From Homoserinimonas aerilata (GTDB lineage Bacteria; Actinomycetota; Actinomycetes; Actinomycetales; Microbacteriaceae), in the NCBI RefSeq assembly GCF_006716125.1, contig NZ_VFOM01000002.1, positions 124,001-188,000 on the forward strand: DNA of 64,000 bases, in the 5' to 3' direction. The notes under the pieces are model-generated. The model saw nothing but the letters and a program-made list of their open reading frames with translations. It was not told where the DNA came from and did no database searches. Below, piece after piece: positions 56,264 to 64,000 of the stretch (positions within the stretch are counted from its first letter, which is position 1; the number at the start of each line of letters is the position of its first letter). A program made the position numbers and the translations under genes.

Positions 56264-56695
56264 TCAGTTGGTGTCTGCGGAGTTGGTGTAGCCGAGGTTT
56301 CGCGCCATCAGTTCCAGCGTGGCGAGTGTGGTCGTGTAGTCGTCTTCGCTGACGCCGTCACCGACGGCCCCACGCAGCTCTCCCACGACGGTGCTCAACC
56401 GTCCGAAGGCCTGCTGACCGCGTTCGGTGAGCTTGTACAGTTCGCCGTCGAAGTCGAGCCAGTCGCTCTCGATGAGCTCGTCGAGATGGTCCGCGGATGT
56501 TTCTGAGCCGTCGGAGGGTAGGAAGGGGGCGATGGCGCTGTCGAGCAGGTCGACGGGGGTCCCCTCGGTGGTGATGATTCCGAGAAGTTGCCACTGTCGG
56601 CGCGTGACGCCGTGCTCTTCGAGGATCGCGGCGAATCGCTCGTCGATGAGCCTGTCGACTAACTTGAGCCAGTAGCCGATCGGTCGTTCAGCCAT
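56264..56695 (-). CDS. Winged-helix (MarR-like) transcriptional regulator
   Basis: A 143-residue protein with a MarR-like layout: a dimerisation helix (IGYWLKLVDRLIDERFAAIL), a winged helix with HGVTRRQWQLLGIITTEG and ADHLDELIESDWLDF, then LTERGQQAFGRLSTVV. The recognition part is divergent from classical MarR. It is convergent with crtEb and upstream of the next minus-strand genes; its target is unknown. Confidence 0.75.
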   Translation of the reverse strand: MAERPIGYWLKLVDRLIDERFAAILEEHGVTRRQWQLLGIITTEGTPVDLLDSAIAPFLPSDGSETSADHLDELIESDWLDFDGELYKLTERGQQAFGRLSTVVGELRGAVGDGVSEDDYTTTLATLELMARNLGYTNSADTN

Positions 56696-56762
56696 GTCTT
56701 GACCCTACGCATGTGCCCCCGCCGCGACAACCCCCGCGTGCAGCACCCCCGCAGTGTGCTCG

Positions 56763-57551
56763 TCAGTATGTGAATCCGAGCTCTGCCGGGTAGTCTCCCA
56801 GCGCGGTGAGCTGGGTCGCCGCCGCTTGAAGGTGCGAGAGGGTGAGCCCGAGGGTTCCCGGCCCGAAGCTGACGCGGGAGACGCCGAGTTCTGCGAGCCG
56901 CTTGAGCGGCACAGATTTCGGGTTCGAGATCACGGAGATGCGGCCGTTGACCTCGTCGAGGGCGCGCTTGACCTTGTCTTCGTCGCCGAGCCCGAGGAAG
57001 AAGATGACGTCTGCGCCAGCTGCGAGGTAGGCGTTGGCGCGGGTGACGGCCTCGCGCCATTCGCCCCCGCCGGCGAGAGTGTCAACGCGCGCGTTGATGA
57101 CGAGCGGAACCCCCGCGCGGTCGGCGGCCGCACGCACCGCGGCAACCCGCGAGGCGGCCACGTCGACCTCGAACTGTGGCGCCTTGGGCGCGCCCACACT
57201 GTCTTCGATGTTGAGCCCGGCGGCTCCCACCTCAATGAGGCGGGTCACGTTCTCTTCTATGCCGGCAGCACCCGGTGCGTAGCCCTTCTCGAAGTCGACG
57301 GAGACGGGCAGCTCGGTGGCATCGATGATGATCTTCGCGGCGGCAAGGGCCTGGTCGACGGTGAGGCCTTCACCGTCGGGCACCCCGTGCGCGAAGGAGA
57401 TGGAGTGGCTCGCGGTGGCGAGGGCCTTCACCCCGGGCGCTTCGGAGACGATGCGCGCGGTGACGGCATCCCACACGTTACTGACGATGAGCGGCTCGCC
57501 CGGGATGTGCAGCGAGTTGAGCAGTTCGGCCTTTGCAGCAGTGTTGGTCAT
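56763..57551 (-). CDS. Isocitrate lyase/PEP mutase superfamily protein
   Basis: A 262-residue TIM-barrel protein starting at ATG 57551. Superfamily signatures: SNVWDAVTARIV near residue 24, SVDFEKGYA (metal-binding Asp), LNIEDSVG and INARVDTL. The Lys-Lys-Cys-Gly-His motif of true isocitrate and methylisocitrate lyases is absent, so it is closer to the PEP phosphonomutase-like/oxaloacetate-hydrolase-like branch. Substrate unknown. About 60 bp separate it from the MFS gene upstream. Confidence 0.85.
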   Translation of the reverse strand: MTNTAAKAELLNSLHIPGEPLIVSNVWDAVTARIVSEAPGVKALATASHSISFAHGVPDGEGLTVDQALAAAKIIIDATELPVSVDFEKGYAPGAAGIEENVTRLIEVGAAGLNIEDSVGAPKAPQFEVDVAASRVAAVRAAADRAGVPLVINARVDTLAGGGEWREAVTRANAYLAAGADVIFFLGLGDEDKVKRALDEVNGRISVISNPKSVPLKRLAELGVSRVSFGPGTLGLTLSHLQAAATQLTALGDYPAELGFTY

Positions 57552-57613
57552 GCTCCCACCCTCTGTCATCCCACCGACATCCGCCACCCCTGTTACGTCC
57601 GGCGGCGCGAGAC

Positions 57614-59056
57614 TCAGCCGCGCACGTGCTGCGGGGTGCGCACGAAGAGCATGAACACGAAGCCGACGAGGAGCACGATGGCGATGCCCAGGATGCCCCA
57701 GTGGGTTCCGACGAAGACGCTGGTGAAGAGTGCCCACAGGCCGGGTGCCATGAAGCTCGCGGCGCGCCCCGTCGTTGCATAGAGACCGAAGATCTCACCC
57801 TCGTGCCCTGCGGGGGCGAGACGGGCGAGAAGCGAGCGACTGGAGGCCTGGGCTGGGCCGACGAACATGCAGAGCACCAGGCCCACCACCCAGAACACGA
57901 TGACCCCCTGATCGTGCAGGAAGAATACGACAAGGCTGGCGACGATGAGGCCACCGAGTGCGGTCATGATGACGGCGCGGGCTCCGAAGCGGTCGTCGAG
58001 GCGACCGGAGAGGATGGTCGAGATGCCGGCAACCAGGTTGGCGACGATGCCGAAGATGAGCACCTCGTTATTACTGAAGCCGAACACCTTGGCGGCGATG
58101 ATGGCGCCGAAGGCGAAGACGCCGGCCAGCCCGTCGCGGTAGATGGCGCTGGCGATGAGGAACCAGAAGGTGCTGCGGCTGGTGCGGAAGATGCGTGCAA
58201 CGTCGTGGCCGAGCACGACGTAGCTGCGCAAGAACCCGACCTTGGGCCGGTCAGTGCGCCCCGCGCTTTCGGAAACATTGAGCATGATCGGGATGCTGAA
58301 CGCGATGGCCCAGACGGCACAACCGAGGGCGATGATCCGGTAGGCCATACCGTTGCTGGTGTCCATGCCGAACCAGTCGAGCTGGGTCACGATGACAACG
58401 ATGACGAGAGCGACGATGCCGCCGAGGTAGCCAAAGCCCCACCCGAGGCCGCTGACCTTGCCGACGGTGCGCCGCGTGGAGACCTGCGCGAGCATCGCGT
58501 TGTAGTGCACTCCGGCGATCTCACTGAAGACGCTGCCGGCGGATACAAGGGAGATGCCGAGAACGAAGTACGCGGGAGCGGCTTCGACGAAGAAGAGCAG
58601 CGCCATGCAGACGATGAGCAGAAGTGTGTTGATCAGCAGCCAGCGTTTGCGGTTGCCCGAGGAGTCGCCGCGCTGCCCCATGACGGGGGCGAGAACGGCG
58701 ACGAACAGGCCACCGATGAAGAGCGCGAAGCCGAACTGGCTGTCGAGGGCGGCGGATGCTGCCTTGTAGTCGGCACTGTCGGTGCCGAGCGCAACGATGG
58801 CCGGGTCGATGAAGCTGTCGCCGACGAGATACAGGGCAACGAAGACGAAGGTGAGGATGACCGAGTTGAACGGCTGTGTCGCCCAGTCCCACAGGGCCCA
58901 TGAGAACACCTGCTTGCGCGGGATGCTGTGCTCGCCGTCGGGCAGGTCACGGCCCATCGCGCCGATGGCGCCCGAGTTGGCTGCTGCTGGCACGTGGATA
59001 CTGGTCGCGGTGACGTCGCTGCCCGTGGTGTCGCCGTCAGGGGACTCGTTGCTCAT
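57614..59056 (-). CDS. MFS transporter, UMF1/Atg22-like
   Basis: A 480-residue membrane protein with about 12 hydrophobic helices. The first helix region SWALWDWATQPFNSVILTF, SEIAGVHYNAMLAQVS and GWGFGYLGGIVALVI are typical of UMF1 (Atg22-like) MFS proteins of bacteria. The N-terminal 45 residues are a polar, probably disordered extension. Substrate unknown; fungal relatives export amino acids. ATG 59056 lies 250 bp from dnaK, and the two are divergent. Confidence 0.88.
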   Translation of the reverse strand: MSNESPDGDTTGSDVTATSIHVPAAANSGAIGAMGRDLPDGEHSIPRKQVFSWALWDWATQPFNSVILTFVFVALYLVGDSFIDPAIVALGTDSADYKAASAALDSQFGFALFIGGLFVAVLAPVMGQRGDSSGNRKRWLLINTLLLIVCMALLFFVEAAPAYFVLGISLVSAGSVFSEIAGVHYNAMLAQVSTRRTVGKVSGLGWGFGYLGGIVALVIVVIVTQLDWFGMDTSNGMAYRIIALGCAVWAIAFSIPIMLNVSESAGRTDRPKVGFLRSYVVLGHDVARIFRTSRSTFWFLIASAIYRDGLAGVFAFGAIIAAKVFGFSNNEVLIFGIVANLVAGISTILSGRLDDRFGARAVIMTALGGLIVASLVVFFLHDQGVIVFWVVGLVLCMFVGPAQASSRSLLARLAPAGHEGEIFGLYATTGRAASFMAPGLWALFTSVFVGTHWGILGIAIVLLVGFVFMLFVRTPQHVRG

Positions 59057-59120
59057 GCGCTCAGGCTAGCGGTGCCCGGTAAACAATTGGTGGCTTTCTT
59101 CGCGAGTGCCTCAACTGTAA

Positions 59121-59141
59121 GTTGAGTGTGAGTGACTCAAG
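59121..59141. promoter_or_regulatory. HAIR box 1 (HspR operator)
   Basis: GTTGAGT-N7-ACTCAAG, one mismatch from the HAIR consensus CTTGAGT-N7-ACTCAAG bound by HspR. It lies just upstream of the -35 element of dnaK. Confidence 0.88.
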
Positions 59142-59156
59142 TTTTGCGGATCTGGC

Positions 59157-59184
59157 TTGACAGCAAATCGACGGTGAATAAACT
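59157..59184 (+). promoter_or_regulatory. Promoter of the dnaK operon
   Basis: A perfect -35 TTGACA at 59157-59162 and a -10-like TAAACT at 59179-59184, 16 bp apart. The second HAIR box overlaps the -10, the first flanks the -35, so HspR would block polymerase access. The untranslated leader to dnaK is about 115 nt. Confidence 0.75.
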
Positions 59185-59203
59185 TGAGTGCATGAGGCTC
59201 AAG
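59183..59203. promoter_or_regulatory. HAIR box 2 (HspR operator)
   Basis: CTTGAGT-N7-GCTCAAG, again one mismatch from the HAIR consensus, overlapping the end of the -10 and the probable transcription start. Centre-to-centre distance to box 1 is 62 bp, about six helical turns. Confidence 0.9.
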
Positions 59204-59218
59204 TCTCACTGGCGCTTC

Positions 59219-59254
59219 TGGTTTCGATACGGCCCTAGAGGGCCTACTCAACCC
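59219..59254. repeat. REP-like palindromic element in the dnaK leader
   Basis: The element reads GGTTTCGATAC, then GGCC-CTAGAG-GGCC, then TACTCAACC. The GGTTTCGATA...TACTCAACC ends are those of a short intergenic palindrome family that I recognise from Microbacteriaceae genomes. It lies in the transcribed leader of dnaK. A related ACTCAAcc end occurs in the element at 61774. Confidence 0.55.
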
Positions 59255-59307
59255 GCCGGTCGGACTCAACCCGCGAGAAACGTAAGCAAGTAAGAAGGAG
59301 AACGCGC

Positions 59308-61176
<1,869 letters not shown>

Positions 61177-61180
61177 CACC

Positions 61181-61762
61181 ATGGGTGACAAGAAGAACGA
61201 GAAGAAGGGCAAAGGCGAGCAGCACGAGAACGCTCCCGCCCCCGACGTCGGCACAGACGAAGAGCTCATCGAAGCGGAAGGGCCAGACGTCGAGACAAGC
61301 CTCGACGACACGGACCTCTCCTTCCTCGAGGAGACCGCAGGTGACCTCGCGGCAGAACGCCTTGCCGACCTGCAGCGGCTGCAGGCCGAATACGCGAACT
61401 ACCGCAAGCGGGTCGACCGGGATCGCGAAACCAATCGCGTCCTCGCCGTCGCCGACGTTGTCGGATCGCTGCTGCCCGTGCTCGACGACCTCGACCGGGC
61501 CGAAGCGCACGGCGACCTCTCCGATGGGGCATTCGCGCTCATCGCACAGAAGTTCCGTGCGACGCTCGAACGCACCGGCCTGACCAGGGTCGGCGAGAAG
61601 GGCGACGAGTTCGACCACAACCTGCACGAAGCGATCGCGCAGGTGCCCTCCGCTGATGTCACCGTCATGACGGTGCTCGACGTGCACCAGGTCGGCTACC
61701 AGCTGGGCGAGCGTCTGCTGCGGCCCGCCCAGGTGGCCGTCGCGGTGCCGCAGGAGGACTGA
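61181..61762 (+). CDS. grpE: Nucleotide exchange factor GrpE
   Basis: A 193-residue GrpE: charged N-terminal extension, long helix with LQRLQAEYANYRKRVDRDRE, the core LLPVLDDLDRAEAHGD, and the C-terminal beta domain with FDHNLHEAIAQVP and GYQLGERLLRPAQVAV. It releases ADP from DnaK. The ATG at 61181 lies 4 bp after the dnaK stop. Confidence 0.96.
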   Translation: MGDKKNEKKGKGEQHENAPAPDVGTDEELIEAEGPDVETSLDDTDLSFLEETAGDLAAERLADLQRLQAEYANYRKRVDRDRETNRVLAVADVVGSLLPVLDDLDRAEAHGDLSDGAFALIAQKFRATLERTGLTRVGEKGDEFDHNLHEAIAQVPSADVTVMTVLDVHQVGYQLGERLLRPAQVAVAVPQED

Positions 61763-61773
61763 CAACAACAACT

Positions 61774-61884
61774 GCTGGTTGAGTAGCGCGGTGGAGCTAG
61801 GGACAATCGCGCCAGCGATTGTGCGACCCCAGCGCCGACCGAGCTTGCGAGGTCGGTCACCGCGCTACTCAATCAACCCGCAGT
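61774..61884. repeat. Large intergenic palindrome between grpE and dnaJ
   Basis: The ends form a 17-bp near-perfect inverted repeat (GGTTGAGTAGCGCGGTG at 61777-61793 with its partner at 61858-61878, with a small insertion). Inside are an 8-bp stem (ACAATCGC 61803-61810, GCGATTGT 61815-61822) and a third stem around CGACC/GGTCG. The RNA would fold as a branched cruciform. It shares the GGTTGAGTAG/CTACTCAA end with the element before dnaK and fills the 145-bp gap. Confidence 0.7.
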
Positions 61885-61907
61885 AAGACTTTCGAGAGGA
61901 GTCGCGG

Positions 61908-62900
61908 ATGGCCAGCCAAGACTGGTTGGAGAAGGACTTCTACAAGGTGCTCGGCGTGTCCAAGGATGTGTCCGATGCAGAGCTGAAGAAGACCTACCGC
62001 AAGCTCGCCCGCAAGTACCACCCCGACTCGAACCCCGGCGATGCGAAGGCCGAGTCCCGCTTCAAGGAGATCAGCGAAGCGAACTCGGTACTCTCCGACC
62101 CGGAGACGCGCCGCGAGTACGACCAGGTGCGCGCAATGGGCCTCGGCCAGCCGCGCTTCACCTCGGGCGGCCGCGGCCAGGCCGGCGGATTCGATGACGT
62201 GTTCGGCGGGATGTTCGGCGGCGGCGCGCAGCGCCCCGGGGCCGCCGGTGCAGGCTCGGCAGATTTCAGTGACATCTTCGGTGGCCTGTTCGGCAGCGGC
62301 AATTTCGGGCAGACATCCGGCGGCTTCCGCGGTGCTGGCGGCCCCAGCAGGGGTCGCGACGTGAACGCGACGACCACGCTCGACTTCGAGTCGGCCGTCA
62401 AGGGCGACACCGTGCGCCTCGAGGGCGTCAACGGTAAGCCGATGACGGTGCGCATTCCCCCGGGCGTGCACGATGGCCAGAAGATCAGGCTGCGCGGCAA
62501 GGGCGAGGCCAGCATCGACGGCGGCCCTGCCGGGGACCTGACCCTCACGGTCACTGTCCGCAAGCATCCGGTGTTCGAGATCGACGGCAAGAATCTGCGC
62601 GTCGACGTGCCGGTCACTTTCGCTGAGGCTGCTCTCGGCGCCACCATCGAGGTGCCGACTCTCGGCGGTTCACCCGTCAAACTGAAGGTCGCCCCCGGAA
62701 CCCCGAGCGGCCGAGTCCTGCGGGTCAAGGGGCGCGGCGTCGCGGCAGCAGCGGGGGCCGGCGATCTGCTCGCCACAGTGCAGGTCGTTGTTCCCAGCCA
62801 CCTGAGCGGCGACGCGGAGAAGGCCGTCAAGGCGCTCGCGAAGGCGCTTCCGGATGAGAACCCGCGCGACGACCTGCTGGCGAGGGCCCGAAAGGGGTGA
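61908..62900 (+). CDS. dnaJ: DnaJ co-chaperone lacking the zinc-finger domain
   Basis: A 330-residue J-protein. J domain at residues 9-75 with YHPDSNPGD (HPD motif); Gly/Phe-rich region 80-150 ([14 protein letters not shown]); two C-terminal beta domains ([27 protein letters not shown]). The four CxxCxGxG zinc motifs of type I DnaJ are absent, so it is type II (CbpA-like). AGAGGAG precedes the ATG. It stimulates DnaK ATPase. Confidence 0.93.
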   Translation: MASQDWLEKDFYKVLGVSKDVSDAELKKTYRKLARKYHPDSNPGDAKAESRFKEISEANSVLSDPETRREYDQVRAMGLGQPRFTSGGRGQAGGFDDVFGGMFGGGAQRPGAAGAGSADFSDIFGGLFGSGNFGQTSGGFRGAGGPSRGRDVNATTTLDFESAVKGDTVRLEGVNGKPMTVRIPPGVHDGQKIRLRGKGEASIDGGPAGDLTLTVTVRKHPVFEIDGKNLRVDVPVTFAEAALGATIEVPTLGGSPVKLKVAPGTPSGRVLRVKGRGVAAAAGAGDLLATVQVVVPSHLSGDAEKAVKALAKALPDENPRDDLLARARKG

Positions 62901-63319
62901 GCATGGACCCCACAGCGCCCGTCTTTGCGATCGCCGTCGCCGCCGAGCTCGCGGGGATGCACCCGCAGACACTCCGCCAATACGACAGGCTCGGGCTCGT
63001 CAGCCCCAAGCGCACCAGCGGCAAGTCGCGGCGCTACTCGATGCGTGACGTCGTGCAGCTGCGGGAGATCGGTGCGCTGGGCGCTGAAGGGGTCAGCCTG
63101 GAGGGCATCCGGCGCATCCTTGAGCTTGAGAACAGGGTCACCGAGCTGGCGCAGCGCGTGCACGAGCTTGAGGGCGCGCTCGCCGACGAACTGCTCAACC
63201 GTCCGGGCCGGCGCGTTTTCGCTGCGGACGAGACCGGCCGTGTCGAGTCGCTGCGAGCAGGCGAGCGTACTCGCCGGCACAACCAGCTGGTCGTCTGGCG
63301 ACCACTGGAGCGTGGCTGA
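62897..63319 (+). CDS. hspR: Heat-shock repressor HspR (MerR family)
   Basis: A 140-residue MerR-type protein: winged helix with [20 protein letters not shown], then [17 protein letters not shown], followed by a coiled coil ([20 protein letters not shown]) and a basic end. It binds HAIR boxes together with DnaK and so couples free chaperone to operon transcription. GTG 62897 overlaps the dnaJ stop (GTGA); ATG 62903 is an alternative. Confidence 0.95.
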   Translation: MSMDPTAPVFAIAVAAELAGMHPQTLRQYDRLGLVSPKRTSGKSRRYSMRDVVQLREIGALGAEGVSLEGIRRILELENRVTELAQRVHELEGALADELLNRPGRRVFAADETGRVESLRAGERTRRHNQLVVWRPLERG

Positions 63320-64000
63320 TGGCCGCGCCCGTTTTCGACTTCGAGCGCCTGCGTCGCTTTCCCGACGTGGAGGCCGAGAACCTGTTTGCCGTCGACGCGA
63401 GCGACCGGCTGCTGCTTGATGAGGCTGCCGACTCCATCGCATCCGCCCCCGACCGTGTCGCCGTGATCGGTGACCGTTACGGTGCGCTCACGCTGGGGGC
63501 GGCCGCGCTGCACAACGCCTTCGACATCCGAGTGCACCAGGATCCGCTCAGCGGCGAGCTCGCCCTCGGCCACAACGCCGCACTTGTGGGCCTCGACGGA
63601 ACCTTCGTGAGCCACCCGCTCGGCGAGGCGCTGCTGGCCGGAGCCCGCACGGTTCTGCTGCAGCTGCCCCGCAATCTGGCGGAGCTCGACGAGATCGCCG
63701 CCGCCATCGCCCGCCACGCCGACCCCGAGGTTCGCGTCTTCGCGGGTGGCCGCATCAAGCACCTCACGCCCGCGATGAACGAGGTGCTCGGCCGTCACTT
63801 CTCGTCGGTGACGGCGTCGCTGGCCCGGCAGAAGTCGCGCGTGCTTGTCGCCCGCGGGGTGCACGAGCAGGCCCCCGACACCGTGTACCCCCTGCGCGAG
63901 TTCAATGATGAGCTCGGCCTGTGGGTGTGCGCCCACGGCGGCGCCTTCTCCGGCACCAAGCTCGACATCGGCACCCGCTACCTGCTCGGCTTTCTGCGCG
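63319..64000 (+). CDS. RsmC/RlmG-like rRNA guanine methyltransferase (5' part)
   Basis: The first 227 residues of a protein cut by the window end. ATG 63319 overlaps the hspR stop (TGATG). The layout, an N-terminal degenerate methyltransferase-like half (RVAVIGDRYGALTLGAAAL with a nucleotide-fold pattern, then VLLQLPRNLAELDEIAAAIA and RVFAGGRIKHLTPAMNEVLG), fits RsmC/RlmG-type ribosomal RNA m2G methyltransferases, whose catalytic half is C-terminal and would be outside the window. Coupling to hspR suggests heat-shock co-expression. Confidence 0.7.
   Translation, partial: MAAPVFDFERLRRFPDVEAENLFAVDASDRLLLDEAADSIASAPDRVAVIGDRYGALTLGAAALHNAFDIRVHQDPLSGELALGHNAALVGLDGTFVSHPLGEALLAGARTVLLQLPRNLAELDEIAAAIARHADPEVRVFAGGRIKHLTPAMNEVLGRHFSSVTASLARQKSRVLVARGVHEQAPDTVYPLREFNDELGLWVCAHGGAFSGTKLDIGTRYLLGFLR

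Noticed and set aside
57533..58903. 456-codon + strand frame opposite the MFS gene
   Set aside because: Its Asp/Glu/Gly/His-rich translation is the usual shadow of a membrane protein gene; no start context or homology visible.
61994..63442. 482-codon minus frame across dnaJ and hspR
   Set aside because: Antisense to two certain genes, with Ser/Pro/Arg-rich composition typical of shadows.

Overview
The window is high-GC DNA that reads as the chromosome of an actinobacterium, most likely a member of the Microbacteriaceae. The support is a C50-type carotenoid cluster, a dnaK-grpE-dnaJ-hspR operon with HAIR operators, a Dcd, and several candidate leaderless genes with a TANNNT box 6 to 7 nt before the start codon. 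It divides into a left chromosomal flank (1-4425), one apparently complete 42.8 kb siphovirus-type prophage (4426-47316), and a right chromosomal flank (47317-64000).

Left flank: the end of a branched-chain-amino-acid-type (Liv/Urt-like) ABC importer, namely a partial solute-binding protein, a LivM-LivG fusion and LivF, followed by an amidase-signature hydrolase. Together they suggest import and hydrolysis of an amide.

Prophage: it sits in the 3' half of a tRNA-Gly(CCC) gene. A perfect 53-bp direct repeat (4426-4478 and 47264-47316) marks the ends. The intact tRNA is rebuilt at the right end and the displaced 3' fragment lies at the left. From right to left it carries a lysogeny module on the + strand (CI-like repressor, ImmA-type peptidase, tyrosine integrase), then a divergent minus-strand early operon: Cro-like protein, Xis-like protein, BRO antirepressor, many very small genes, a RecF/SMC-like ATPase, RusA, a YqaJ exonuclease, a RecT-like annealing protein, a DUF2303 protein, a SNF2 helicase-DNA methyltransferase fusion, a C5 cytosine methyltransferase, a replication protein and SSB. 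The late operon is also minus strand: HNH, TerS, TerL, portal, capsid, tail with a -1 frameshifted chaperone, tape measure, tail tip and lysis. Four HNH nucleases are spread through the prophage. Putative lysogenic cargo is a + strand lipoprotein operon, a DUF3800 protein and a SRAP protein next to attL, and a lone + strand membrane-anchored gene at 31477 inside the early region. Between the portal and minor capsid genes lies a small Acb2/Tad1-hairpin protein, a predicted sponge for cyclic-nucleotide immune signals (anti-CBASS or anti-Thoeris).

Right flank: dcd; an MMPL exporter and MarR regulator divergent across a 12-bp palindrome; idi; then crtE-crtB-crtI-crtYe-crtYf-crtEb, all overlapping, the gene set for a decaprenoxanthin-like C50 carotenoid; a winged-helix regulator; a PEP mutase/isocitrate lyase-superfamily protein; a UMF1-type MFS transporter; the dnaK operon under two HAIR boxes, with REP-like palindromes before dnaK and between grpE and dnaJ; and a truncated RNA methyltransferase-like gene.

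No CRISPR array, rRNA gene or IS element was seen, and no stretch over 300 bp lacks a gene. All assignments come from reading the sequence; no database search was run.
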